From positions 1 to 36,279 of the forward strand of contig JABIXB010000034.1 in assembly GCA_018666805.1 (NCBI GenBank): DNA of 36,279 nt, given 5' to 3'. Shown here in pieces: positions 1 to 6,999 of this stretch. How positions within the stretch are numbered: position 1 is the stretch's first letter; each line of letters opens with the position of its first letter. The notes below the pieces were generated by a model, which made no database searches, was not told the origin of the DNA, and saw nothing but the letters and a program-made list of their open reading frames with translations. This DNA comes from Rhodospirillaceae bacterium (lineage in GTDB: Bacteria; Pseudomonadota; Alphaproteobacteria; UBA828). The translations under genes and the position numbers were made by a program.

Positions 1-99
1 CATATCTTTGAAGTTAAGTTTTTTTAATGAGATGTTCCGGCTTCTTCCTAACAGAATAGAAGAAAATCTAAATGAGCAGCCGGGATGCGGAATTTTCGC

Positions 100-175
100 T
101 GGTAGCGGGGGAGGGATTTGAACCCCCGACCCATGGATTATGATTCCACTGCTCTACCAACTGAGCTACCCCGCC
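100..175 (-). tRNA. tRNA-Met (CAT), elongator type
   Basis: The minus strand folds into a complete 76-nt cloverleaf. The acceptor stem pairs GGCGGGG with CCCCGCT. The D-arm contains AGCTCAGTTGGTAGAGC, the anticodon stem is GTGGA/TCCAT around the loop ATCATAA, and the T-arm contains GGTTCAAATCC. The 3' CCA is encoded. The anticodon is CAT. The paired first acceptor position (G-T) and the overall sequence match the alphaproteobacterial elongator tRNA-Met rather than initiator tRNA, which has an unpaired first base. A tRNA-Ile2 read through lysidine is the main alternative but fits less well. Confidence 0.95.
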
Positions 176-217
176 ACAGCGACGGCCATTGCCATACCCA
201 AGGCTATCGCGGCGATG

Positions 218-247
218 GCTATACGTCCCAGCGCGGCAATGTGTCAA
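218..247 (-). promoter_or_regulatory. sigma-70 promoter of tRNA-Met
   Basis: On the minus strand a perfect -35 TTGACA (242-247) is followed after 18 bp by TATAGC (218-223), a good -10 element. The predicted start near 211 lies about 36 nt before the mature 5' end of the tRNA at 175. This fits a short leader removed by RNase P. Confidence 0.6.
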
Positions 248-285
248 GCATGGAGGAACGCCGCGCGGCACAAGCGGCGGGAATA

Positions 286-612
286 TTAAGCGTTGAGATT
301 GTCCTGAAGCGCCAAAAGCGTTGCCAGATCCACTTCGACAAAGCGCACGGCGCGAGCGCCGCTCGTGTCAACCCGGGTGACCTGGCCGGTAAATTCGCTG
401 CTGGGGCCGCCTGGCGGCTCCATTTGTCCGGTAAAGCGGTCCTTCGGCTCAAGCCCTTCAAGACCATGGGCGATAAAGCCGCCGACCGACCAATTCAGGG
501 TCTCGATTTCGCGTTCGCCAACAACCAGTTTCAACTGAACATCCTCCACCCGAGTGCCGTTTCGCCGGTTACACCAGCGCCAACGGCATCTCAATAATCC
601 TAAAACCCTCAA
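286..612 (-). CDS. small PilZ-domain protein (unit 1)
   Basis: This 108-residue protein is essentially one PilZ domain. It has the c-di-GMP-binding RRxxxR motif (RRNGTR, about residues 16-21) and the second motif NxSxxG as NWSVGG (about 39-44). PilZ proteins act as c-di-GMP receptors, often by docking onto a partner. No signal peptide or membrane segment is seen. The start is a TTG at 612. It is preferred because AAAGGGA lies seven bases upstream and because the neighbouring paralogue at 785-1111 has exactly the same length. An ATG nearby (about 590) is in a different frame and stops quickly. The gene lies directly downstream of a c-di-GMP-I riboswitch, so the ligand probably controls both its synthesis and its activity. 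The molecular partner is unknown. Confidence 0.85.
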   Translation of the reverse strand: MRVLGLLRCRWRWCNRRNGTRVEDVQLKLVVGEREIETLNWSVGGFIAHGLEGLEPKDRFTGQMEPPGGPSSEFTGQVTRVDTSGARAVRFVEVDLATLLALQDNLNA

Positions 613-617
613 TTTCT

Positions 618-704
618 TGTCCCTTTCGGTAGCCCCGCTACCCAGAGACTGGGCCGGTGGCTTTGCGCCCCGCCGTTACCGGCGGTTTGCCGTTTCGATG
701 AACA
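618..704 (-). promoter_or_regulatory. c-di-GMP-I (GEMM) riboswitch of PilZ unit 1
   Basis: Read on the minus strand, the element holds the GEMM-I conserved blocks in order. GGCAAACC (684-691) is followed by a perfect six-pair P2 stem CCGCCG/CGGCGG capped by a GTAA (GNRA) tetraloop. Then come GCGCAAAGCC and CCGGCC, and a P3 receptor strand GGGTAGCGGGGCTACCGA. By alignment with the Vibrio Vc2 aptamer, the base matching G20 is G, which favours c-di-GMP over cGAMP. The conserved ACCGA runs directly into AAGGGA, the ribosome-binding site of the PilZ gene at 612. An outer pairing TGTTC (700-704) with GGACA (618-622) would cover part of that site. Confidence 0.93.
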
Positions 705-712
705 GTGTTCAC

Positions 713-756
713 ATCATGACAAATTAAAGGGCCAGTGCAAAGTGATGTTCGTCACA
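713..756 (-). promoter_or_regulatory. CRP-like site and -10 of PilZ unit 1
   Basis: Positions 741-756 read AGTGA-N6-TCACA on the plus strand. This matches the CRP consensus TGTGA-N6-TCACA at 9 of 10 fixed positions. On the minus strand a -10-like CATGAT lies at 713-718, centred 33 bp from the centre of the dyad (748.5). That is close to the geometry of a class II CRP promoter (activator at -41.5). The predicted start near 706 coincides with the 5' edge of the riboswitch. No good -35 is present, as expected for an activator-dependent promoter. Confidence 0.6.
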
Positions 757-784
757 AACTGTCAAATATTAGCTGCTTATGGCC

Positions 785-1111
785 TTAAAAGAGCGGCGCT
801 ATGGTGCTGAAATTCAAGGCTGCCCGCCCTTGATCGTCAATTCTGACAATTTCCGAGATAATTGCGCCCATGGGGACGCCGTTTTGTGATTCCAACGTTC
901 CCGCGACCGTATCGCCGACTTTCCAATGCTCAAGCGCATCGACCAGGCAGCCGCCGGCTGACCAATTGATGGTCGCCAATTCGCGGTGATTAACAACGAG
1001 ATGAAGCTGCTGATTTGGCGCAAATTCACGTCTATGGCGGCGCCGTTCGTCATGATGGGGCGTTGAATCGTCGCTTTGGGTGGAAGATTCGTTATTTGTC
1101 TGAGCCAGCAT
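785..1111 (-). CDS. small PilZ-domain protein (unit 2)
   Basis: This is a second 108-residue PilZ protein, paralogous to the one at 286-612. A short polar N-terminus (residues 1-20) precedes RRRHRR (23-28), which satisfies the RRxxxR c-di-GMP-binding motif. NWSAGG (49-54) supplies NxSxxG. A beta-barrel-like stretch continues to the end. The ATG at 1111 has AAAGGA six bases upstream, inside the 3' end of a riboswitch. The two PilZ proteins share the core pattern LVV-x3-REx-TxNWSxGG but differ elsewhere, so the duplication is not recent. It lies between mnmA and the first PilZ unit and has its own promoter region. The function beyond c-di-GMP binding is unknown. Confidence 0.9.
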   Translation of the reverse strand: MLAQTNNESSTQSDDSTPHHDERRRHRREFAPNQQLHLVVNHRELATINWSAGGCLVDALEHWKVGDTVAGTLESQNGVPMGAIISEIVRIDDQGRAALNFSTIAPLF

Positions 1112-1115
1112 GGCT

Positions 1116-1204
1116 ATTCCTTTCGGTGGCCCCGCTACCCGCTTTGACCCGGGCCGGAAGCTTTGCGTCCCGCCGTTACCAGCGGTTTGCCATTATCGTA
1201 GAAT
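1116..1204 (-). promoter_or_regulatory. c-di-GMP-I (GEMM) riboswitch of PilZ unit 2
   Basis: This is the second GEMM-I aptamer on the minus strand. It has GGCAAACC (1184-1191), a P2 stem CCGCTG/CGGCGG closed by a GTAA tetraloop, GGGACGCAAAGC, TCCGGCC, and finally GGGTAGCGGGGCCACCGA. The G20-equivalent is G. The last conserved bases run into AAAGGA, the ribosome-binding site of the ATG at 1111. ATTC (1201-1204) can pair with GAAT (1116-1119), the equivalent of the outer helix in unit 1 but with different bases. The GGCAAACC block sits exactly 500 bp from its counterpart in unit 1. Confidence 0.94.
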
Positions 1205-1213
1205 TCAAGCGTA

Positions 1214-1256
1214 ATTCTGCCGCGATTCGGCAAATCGCGCTGTGACCCGTGTCACA
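1214..1256 (-). promoter_or_regulatory. CRP-like site and -10 of PilZ unit 2
   Basis: Positions 1241-1256 are a perfect TGTGA-N6-TCACA dyad, the CRP/FNR-family cAMP receptor consensus. On the minus strand CAGAAT (1214-1219) is a -10-like hexamer centred 32 bp from the dyad centre (1248.5), the class II CRP arrangement. The predicted start near 1207 is just upstream of the aptamer. The dyad lies only 20 bp past the mnmA stop codon, so this promoter would restart transcription inside the gap after the sulfur operon. Confidence 0.7.
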
Positions 1257-1275
1257 AAAGGTCTTATGAACTTTG

Positions 1276-2421
1276 TCAGGCGGCGGCTTCAAGGGCGGCG
1301 CTGCGCCCGGTAGCACTGATCCAGCCACCCCCCAATAGGCGATTTTCGCGGTAACACACCGCCGCCTGGCCACGCGCGGTCGCCGCCTCGGGCTGATTGA
1401 GATGAATTTCCGCCCTACCATCCTCAAGCACCATCAGGCGGGCCGGAGCGCCGGGATGGGTGGAACGCAGGCGGACAGTGACATCGTGCTCGCTGCCCGG
1501 CGTCATGCCAGGGTCGAGAAAAAGCGCCGTGGCGACGGAGACACGGTCGCATAACAGCGCCGCTTTGGGCCCGACGGTAACGGTCCGCTTGGCCGCATCG
1601 ACGCCAACCACGTAAAGCGGCTCAGGTGCTGCAATACCAAGCCCCCGCCTCTGGCCAACGGTATAATGAATGATTCCCTCATGCCGGCCGAGAACTTCGC
1701 CGGCGCGGTTGACGATATCGCCCGCCTCCGCCGCACCCGGCCGCAGCCGCTCAATGACGGCAGCGTAATTGCCGCCGGGTACGAAGCAGATGTCCTGACT
1801 GTCGGGCTTTTCCGCCACCGCGAGGCCAAGCCGCTCGGCATGCCGGCGCACGTCGCGCTTGGCGATATCGCCCAACGGGAAACGCAGGAAGGCAAGCTGC
1901 TCAGCCGTGGTGGCAAACAGAAAGTAGCTCTGGTCGCGCTCGGGATCGTGCGCGCGGTGCATTTCCGGCCCCGCATCGCCCATCGCCCGGCGGACATAAT
2001 GGCCGGTGGCAAGCGCATCGGCGCCAAGATCGGCGGCGGCGGCCATCAGGTCGCGGAATTTGACCGTCTGGTTGCACGTGATGCATGGCACCGGCGTCTC
2101 GCCGCGCAGATAGGAATCGGCAAAACCCTCAATCACCTCGGCTTTGAAGCGATTCTCATAATCGAGAACATAGTGGGCGATGCCGAGATGCGCCGCGACC
2201 CGCCGGGCATCGTGAATATCTTGCCCGGCACAGCACGCGCCGACCCGCCCGTGCGCCGCGCCATCGTCATAAAGCTGCAGCGTGATGCCAACCACGTCAT
2301 AGCCGGCCTCGGCATAAAGCGCCGCCGTGACCGAGGAATCGACCCCGCCCGACATGGCGACGACGATGCGGGTCTGGCTGCGCGGCTTGTCGATACCGGC
2401 TTCGATGGAAGATATGGACAT
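1276..2421 (-). CDS. mnmA: tRNA-specific 2-thiouridylase MnmA
   Basis: MnmA puts the 2-thio group on uridine 34 of tRNA-Lys, -Glu and -Gln, using ATP and sulfur relayed from a cysteine desulfurase. The 381-residue length is typical. The PP-loop SGGVDSS is at residues 24-30. The catalytic cysteine lies in [11 protein letters not shown] (Cys116). The second, disulfide-forming cysteine is in SQDICFV (Cys212). GHYVR and DQSYFLF follow the family pattern. The ATG at 2421 begins MSISS, and the PP-loop strand follows after about 18 residues. It is the last gene of a minus-strand run starting at cysE, so its sulfur donor IscS is probably co-transcribed. Confidence 0.96.
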   Translation of the reverse strand: MSISSIEAGIDKPRSQTRIVVAMSGGVDSSVTAALYAEAGYDVVGITLQLYDDGAAHGRVGACCAGQDIHDARRVAAHLGIAHYVLDYENRFKAEVIEGFADSYLRGETPVPCITCNQTVKFRDLMAAAADLGADALATGHYVRRAMGDAGPEMHRAHDPERDQSYFLFATTAEQLAFLRFPLGDIAKRDVRRHAERLGLAVAEKPDSQDICFVPGGNYAAVIERLRPGAAEAGDIVNRAGEVLGRHEGIIHYTVGQRRGLGIAAPEPLYVVGVDAAKRTVTVGPKAALLCDRVSVATALFLDPGMTPGSEHDVTVRLRSTHPGAPARLMVLEDGRAEIHLNQPEAATARGQAAVCYRENRLLGGGWISATGRSAALEAAA

Positions 2422-2475
2422 GGCGAAAATATAGGGCGTGAAACGAAACCGGCAAGGAATAAGGCTGAATTTTAT

Positions 2476-3150
2476 CTAGGCGCGTGCTGCGTCGAGCCCC
2501 ACCTGCCAGAAATCCGTTTCCAATCGGGTCGCCTGGCGGAAGGTGGCGATCAAATCCGCCTGGCGCGCCGCTACATTGCGCGCCTCGGCGATGATGTCGA
2601 GATACTGTACTGCCTCTGCCGCGATTTCCTGATATGCCGCGCCGCCATACATGTCGATCCAGTCGCGGTAGGGGTTGCCATCGAGGCGGGTGTTTTTATC
2701 GGCCAACAGCCGCGCTCCGATTTCGCCATAACCGACAATGCAGGGCGCCAGCGCAACGTGTAAATCGAGCAAATCGCCGGCCATGCCACGCTCCAGCACA
2801 TAGTCCGTATAAGCGAGCGTGGCGTCATACGCTTCTGCATTCTCCAGATCGGCGGCATCCAGCCCCCAGCCGGCGCAGTATTTTTCATGCAGGCCGATTT
2901 CGACATCGATGATGGCGCTGAGGCCATTTGACGCGGCGCGAATTTCCGCCAGGCTTTCCGACTTATAGGCGGCCAGGCCATAGGCGCGGGCAAAATGGCG
3001 GAGAAATATATAATCCTGGATCAGATATGTGCGGAACGCCGGCTTGGCCAAGCTGCCCACGGCCAAGGAAGTGAGAAAGGGATGGTGGGTATAATCGCGC
3101 CACTCGGCCGCACAGGCGTCACGCAAACTGGCAAACAGAGCCCCGGCCAT
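2476..3150 (-). CDS. tenA: TenA-family aminopyrimidine aminohydrolase / thiaminase II
   Basis: TenA proteins hydrolyse amino-HMP or related thiamine breakdown products so that the pyrimidine can be salvaged. The 224-residue sequence has the all-helical TenA pattern. It has THHPF near residue 21, LIQDYIFL with the substrate-binding Asp46, the nucleophilic cysteine in APCIVGYGEIG (Cys137), WIDMYGG (164-170), and the C-terminal LETDFW with Glu211. Cys137 places it in the classical TenA_C branch. The stop of the ferredoxin gene lies two bases before its ATG, so the two are very probably translated together. A link to sulfur trafficking is plausible because thiamine synthesis needs IscS-derived sulfur, but no other thi gene is nearby. 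Confidence 0.9.
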   Translation of the reverse strand: MAGALFASLRDACAAEWRDYTHHPFLTSLAVGSLAKPAFRTYLIQDYIFLRHFARAYGLAAYKSESLAEIRAASNGLSAIIDVEIGLHEKYCAGWGLDAADLENAEAYDATLAYTDYVLERGMAGDLLDLHVALAPCIVGYGEIGARLLADKNTRLDGNPYRDWIDMYGGAAYQEIAAEAVQYLDIIAEARNVAARQADLIATFRQATRLETDFWQVGLDAARA

Positions 3151-3152
3151 GA

Positions 3153-3485
3153 TCAGTCCAGCAGCATATTTCGCGTCTCTTTGGGCAGCGCAACCACAAG
3201 ACCATCGAGTTCTTCGGTGATCTCGATCTGACAGCCGAGACGCGATGTCCGGGTCAAGCCGAAGGCGAGATCAAGCATATCCTCTTCATCCTCGCTCGAT
3301 TGTTCGAGCTTGCGGTACCATTTTTTGTCGACGATGACATGGCAGGTCGAGCACGCCATCGAGCCCTCGCATGCCCCTTCAATTGCAATATCGTGTTCGC
3401 GCGCAACGTCGAGCACCGAATCGCCAAGCGCCGCGTTGACCTCAAGGCGTGTGCCGTCGGCGGCGACAAAAGTAATCCGTGGCAT
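3153..3485 (-). CDS. fdx: adrenodoxin-type 2Fe-2S ferredoxin of the Isc system
   Basis: This is a 110-residue ferredoxin. Its cluster ligands read C39-x5-C45-x2-C48 and C85, the layout of vertebrate-type/ISC ferredoxins rather than plant-type. The loop GACEGSMACSTCHV is diagnostic, and the acidic helix EQSSEDEEDMLDLAFGL after it is the usual partner-docking surface. In the Isc pathway such proteins supply electrons for cluster assembly on the scaffold. It sits between iscS and tenA on the minus strand, which supports that role. No iscU, hscA or hscB is found next to it in this window. Confidence 0.95.
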   Translation of the reverse strand: MPRITFVAADGTRLEVNAALGDSVLDVAREHDIAIEGACEGSMACSTCHVIVDKKWYRKLEQSSEDEEDMLDLAFGLTRTSRLGCQIEITEELDGLVVALPKETRNMLLD

Positions 3486-3584
3486 GGGTTAACTCTCCAA
3501 CAGTCTTGCCGCTGTCTGATGTCTCTTGTGAATTGAAAATTCCGAGGCGGGCGGCGCCATCCAAACGCATGACACCCGGCGCGG

Positions 3585-4802
3585 TCAACGCTCAACTGCG
3601 CCGGCGCCCGCCCCATCTGGAGATTGCGAAACGCCACCAGTGTAGCGCGCCGACAACCCGGCATAAAAGGCGCGCCACGCGCTGACCAGCTTTTCAACGT
3701 CCGCTTCCCGGCTGGCCCATCCGAAACTAATGCGGATGGCGCAACCGGTCTCGGCGTCGGGTGCACCGAGCGCGCGCAGCACATGCGACGGCTCAACCTT
3801 GCCCGATGAGCAGGCCGAGCCGGCGCTCACCGCAACGCCGGAAAGATCGAGACCCATCACCTGGGTCTCGCTTTGCACACCCGGCATGGATATGCAGCTG
3901 GTGTTGGGCAGGCGCGCCGCACCGGCGCTGAATATCCTGACTTCAGGGTCGATGGCGCGCAGGCGCTGCTCGACCGAATCCCTGAGCGCCGCCACATGCG
4001 GCGCGTTTTGCAAATCCTCGGCCGCCAGTTGCGCGGCGGTGCCGAAGCCGACGATGCCGGGAACATTTTCCGTACCCGCCCGCCAACCACGCTCCTGGCC
4101 GCCGCCGGCGACGAGCGCCTTCAGATCGACGCCCGCGCGCAGGAAGAGCGCGCCGACGCCCTTGGGTCCGCCGAATTTATGAGCCGAGAGGCTGAGCATA
4201 TCAACGCCCAGACTATCAACGCCGAAGGCGATGCGCCCCGGCGCCTGAACCGCGTCACAATGGACAAGCGCACCGCGCGCATGCGCCAGCGTGGCGATCT
4301 CGCCGACTGGCTGGATCACGCCGGTTTCATTATTGGCCAACATGATCGACACCAGTGCATCTTCGCCGCCTTCGCCGAGCGCCTGATCGAGCGCCTCGAG
4401 CGAAACAACGCCGTCGCCATCGACAGGAAGGACGCGCAATTCACGCTCGCCGCCAGCGCTGCTATTTTGAGAAAGAGTTTCGCCGGCGCGCAGAATGGAG
4501 GGATGCTCGATTTCGGAAACGATCAAACGTCTCCGGCCAGCGCCGGCAAGAGCGGTATTGTTGGCCTCTGTGCCACCCGCCGTAAAAATGATCTCCGCCG
4601 CCGTCGCGCCGATCATCGCCGCGACCCGCTCGCGCGCCTCTTCCACCGCTTCGCGCGCGGCGCGGCCGAACTGGTGCACCGACGACGGGTTGCCGGTCAT
4701 CGCCAGGGCGTCGGCGATGGCCTCTATGACTTGTGGTTTAACCGGCGCGGTCGCGTTGTAATCGAGATAGATTGCGTCTGTAGCGGGGCGGCGAAGGTTC
4801 AT
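3585..4802 (-). CDS. iscS: cysteine desulfurase (IscS/NifS type)
   Basis: This PLP enzyme takes sulfur from L-cysteine as a protein persulfide and passes it to iron-sulfur scaffolds and thiolation enzymes. The 405-residue protein starts IYLDYNATAPV. It has the PLP-contacting stretch GGTEANNTA (76-84), HCDAVQ (181-186), the Schiff-base lysine in SAHKFGGPKG (Lys209), and the catalytic cysteine loop SAGSACSSGK (Cys331). The loop form is that of the class I IscS/NifS group. The start ATG overlaps the iscR stop by four bases (ATGA), so the pair is translationally coupled. The C-terminal tail is Gly/Ala-rich and lacks a clear IscS-like end, so NifS-like naming is equally fair. Confidence 0.94.
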   Translation of the reverse strand: MNLRRPATDAIYLDYNATAPVKPQVIEAIADALAMTGNPSSVHQFGRAAREAVEEARERVAAMIGATAAEIIFTAGGTEANNTALAGAGRRRLIVSEIEHPSILRAGETLSQNSSAGGERELRVLPVDGDGVVSLEALDQALGEGGEDALVSIMLANNETGVIQPVGEIATLAHARGALVHCDAVQAPGRIAFGVDSLGVDMLSLSAHKFGGPKGVGALFLRAGVDLKALVAGGGQERGWRAGTENVPGIVGFGTAAQLAAEDLQNAPHVAALRDSVEQRLRAIDPEVRIFSAGAARLPNTSCISMPGVQSETQVMGLDLSGVAVSAGSACSSGKVEPSHVLRALGAPDAETGCAIRISFGWASREADVEKLVSAWRAFYAGLSARYTGGVSQSPDGAGAGAVER

Positions 4803-5320
4803 TCGGCCGCCACGGGCGATGCCGGGGACGCGGGCGTCAGGGTCTGCTGCTGATTTTCATTGCGCTGCGCCGTATGCAACACGCCACTCGCTCCGAGAAC
4901 GCGGCGCGCACAAACATCTTCCAGCGTCACCGTATTGAGGAACAGATAGATGTGGTTGCTGAGCTCTTCCCAAAGGTCATGGGTCACGCAGCGCCCGCCA
5001 TCGGGCATACAGCCGGCGCCGCTGTTGGGGTTGCAACGAGTGACGCGGATTGGCTCATCCACGGCCATGACGATATCGGAAATGCGCAACTGATCGGCGG
5101 CACGCGCCAGCATGTAACCACCACCGGGGCCGCGCACACTCTTGACCAAACCGGCCTTGCGCAGGCGGCTGAACAATTGCTCCAAATAGGACAAGGAAAT
5201 TTCCTGACGTTCGGCGATATCGGCAAGCGTCATGGGGCTGGATTTTCCATTCATGACGGTGCTGCCAGCGAGATCCACCATTGCCATAACCGCATAACGG
5301 CCTTTTGTACCAAGTTTCAT
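4799..5320 (-). CDS. iscR: Rrf2-family iron-sulfur regulator IscR
   Basis: This winged-helix repressor senses iron-sulfur status through its own 2Fe-2S cluster. The start MKLGTKGRYAVMAMVDLA is the standard Rrf2 N-terminus. ATG 5320 is chosen because AGGAAAGGAAA lies just upstream; a longer in-frame start would add a non-homologous leader. The helix-turn-helix covers about residues 30-68, ending RGPGGGY. The cluster ligands are visible as Cys96, Cys104, Cys111 and His114; the spacing is slightly longer than in E. coli IscR but the Cys-x2-His ending is kept. This separates it from RirA-like and NsrR-like members, though only moderately. It probably controls its own operon. Confidence 0.9.
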   Translation of the reverse strand: MKLGTKGRYAVMAMVDLAGSTVMNGKSSPMTLADIAERQEISLSYLEQLFSRLRKAGLVKSVRGPGGGYMLARAADQLRISDIVMAVDEPIRVTRCNPNSGAGCMPDGGRCVTHDLWEELSNHIYLFLNTVTLEDVCARRVLGASGVLHTAQRNENQQQTLTPASPASPVAAE

Positions 5321-5367
5321 GTTAGATTTCCTTTCCTGTAAAACGATGCCGGTAAAGCAACCGACGT

Positions 5368-6105
5368 CTAGCAATTGGGCGGGATATTTTCGCCCGCCGC
5401 CTCGTCACTCTCTTCACCGGTTACAGATTGCGTTTTCTCACCCGCGTCAGAACTTTCAAGCTCCTCGACCCGAACGCGCAAGCGTTCCAATTCGCCGAGC
5501 AAGCCTTCAATCGAGCGCGATGTCGGATCGGCGACATTCGGCGATGGCGTACCGTACGCGGCAAAACCACTCTTAGCGTCCTTATCTTTCGACATACCGG
5601 CTGCCGGCCGGGCCGCGATGCCAACCATGGTGGCGCCGGCGGGAACGTCCTTCAGGACGACCGCATTGGCGCCGACCCGCGCCCCCTTGCCAACCGTAAT
5701 CGGGCCCAACACCTGGGCGCCCGCGCCAACCACGACATCATCTTCGAGTGTCGGGTGGCGTTTGCCTGGCGCCCATGTGATGCCGCCGAGTGTGACGCCG
5801 TGGTAAAGCGTCACATTATCGCCGATCATGGCGGTCTCGCCGATCACCACACCCATGCCGTGGTCGATGAAAAAGCGCCGCCCGATGGTCGCGCCCGGAT
5901 GTATTTCGATGCCAGTGAACACCCGCCCCATGTGCGAGACAAAGCGCCCGAGCAGACGCATGCGATGGCGCCACAGCCAATTTGCCAGGCGAAAAAACCG
6001 CAGCGCGTGAAAGCCCGGATAACAGAAAAAAATCTCGACGCGCGAACGCACAGCCGGGTCGCGGCCAAATACACAATCCATATCTTCTTTAATGCGCTTG
6101 AACAT
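5368..6105 (-). CDS. cysE: serine O-acetyltransferase CysE
   Basis: CysE makes O-acetylserine from serine and acetyl-CoA, the entry step to cysteine. The 245-residue protein belongs to the short SAT group lacking the long E. coli N-terminal domain. Hexapeptide repeats run from about residue 64 to 155 ([52 protein letters not shown]). The catalytic [13 protein letters not shown] contains Asp81-His82, and KRHPTLED supplies His117. The C-terminal 70 residues are low-complexity and acidic. It is the first gene of the sulfur operon, 47 bases before iscR, so cysteine supply and cysteine desulfurization appear co-regulated. Confidence 0.95.
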   Translation of the reverse strand: MFKRIKEDMDCVFGRDPAVRSRVEIFFCYPGFHALRFFRLANWLWRHRMRLLGRFVSHMGRVFTGIEIHPGATIGRRFFIDHGMGVVIGETAMIGDNVTLYHGVTLGGITWAPGKRHPTLEDDVVVGAGAQVLGPITVGKGARVGANAVVLKDVPAGATMVGIAARPAAGMSKDKDAKSGFAAYGTPSPNVADPTSRSIEGLLGELERLRVRVEELESSDAGEKTQSVTGEESDEAAGENIPPNC

Positions 6106-6221
6106 AACGGTACCCGTCGTATATCAATGGTCTGTTCGTAACTAAGCACTTGGCGCGCGTGCCACAAGTACCGGCACAAAATTCGGGGACAAAATTCACA
6201 TTCTTAAACTTACAGTACCCG

Positions 6222-6237
6222 ACTTAATTAATCAAGT
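6222..6237. promoter_or_regulatory. 16-bp palindrome in the cysE/hydrolase divergent promoter region
   Basis: ACTTAATTAATCAAGT is a near-perfect inverted repeat: six of its eight base-pair positions are symmetric around the centre, with one symmetric pair of mismatches. It lies inside a 233-bp AT-rich gap between two divergent genes, 117 bp upstream of cysE. With an Rrf2 regulator in the adjoining operon, it is a reasonable candidate operator. I cannot confirm a match to a known IscR or RirA motif. Confidence 0.35.
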
Positions 6238-6338
6238 TAACTGACCTTGTTATTAGTCATTTCTTTAGCTATGTCCAGCAATAAATCATGGATTATAGCT
6301 GCTCATTCAAACAGTAACGGAAGACACGGAATGCCATC

Positions 6339-6995
6339 ATGCCAGAGGTGATGATCAACGGGCCTGAGGGGCGCTTGGAAGCGCGCTATCACCACGCCGA
6401 GGACCCGAATGCGCCAATCGCCCTGGTGCTCCACCCCCATCCGCAACATGGGGGAACGATGAATAATAAGCTGGTTTACACGATTTATCATATCTTCCGG
6501 GCGCGCGGTTTCTCAGTCCTGCGCTTTAATTTTCGCGGTGTCGGGCGCTCGCAAGGGCGCTTCGACAATGGCCTGGGCGAGCTTAGCGATGCCGCCGCGG
6601 CGCTCGATTGGATGCAAACCATCAATCCGAACGCCAAATATTGCTGGATCAGTGGGTTTTCGTTCGGCGCCTGGATCGCCATGCAGGTGCTGATGCGGCG
6701 GCCTGAAATTCACAGCTTTATCGCCGTGGCGCCACCGGCCAACATGTACGATTTCACCTTTCTCGCGCCGTGCCCGTCGTCCGGCCTCATTCTGCACGGC
6801 GCGCGCGATGATCTGGTGCCTGAATCCGATGTCGCGACGTTGGCGCAAAAACTGCAAAGCCAACGCCATATCGAGATCGATTACCGCGTCATCAAGGGCG
6901 CCAACCATTTGTTCGACGATAAAGTCGAGATTGTCGGCAAGAATATCGAATCCTATTTGGACGAGCATATGGAGCCGGCCGAGACTGGCAAATAA
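6339..6995 (+). CDS. alpha/beta hydrolase
   Basis: A 218-residue alpha/beta hydrolase of the compact family that begins with a glycine-rich strand and LVLHPHPQHGGTMNNKL (oxyanion region). The nucleophile elbow is ISGFSFGAW, with serine at about residue 110. The acid is in LILHGARDDLVPESD, and the histidine is in KGANHLFDDKV near the end. It has no signal peptide or lid domain. Members of this group often sit beside iscS/suf genes in alphaproteobacteria, and here it is divergent from cysE and shares that promoter region. The substrate is unknown. It converges on anmK with a four-base gap. Confidence 0.9.
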   Translation: MPEVMINGPEGRLEARYHHAEDPNAPIALVLHPHPQHGGTMNNKLVYTIYHIFRARGFSVLRFNFRGVGRSQGRFDNGLGELSDAAAALDWMQTINPNAKYCWISGFSFGAWIAMQVLMRRPEIHSFIAVAPPANMYDFTFLAPCPSSGLILHGARDDLVPESDVATLAQKLQSQRHIEIDYRVIKGANHLFDDKVEIVGKNIESYLDEHMEPAETGK

Positions 6996-6999
6996 CGCC

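Noticed and set aside
1-99. Terminator or gene downstream of tRNA-Met
   Set aside because: No hairpin with a T-run and no plausible coding frame are seen; the T-rich run at 19-26 stands alone.
618-1204. cGAMP-type (GEMM-Ib) specificity for the two riboswitches
   Set aside because: The base aligned with Vc2 G20 is G in both; the cGAMP-selective variants have A there.
1666-2763. Long open frame on the plus strand, 365 codons
   Set aside because: It is antisense to mnmA and tenA, both of which have clear catalytic motifs. Its translation is Arg/Ala-rich with no recognisable domain, as expected for a shadow frame in GC-rich DNA.
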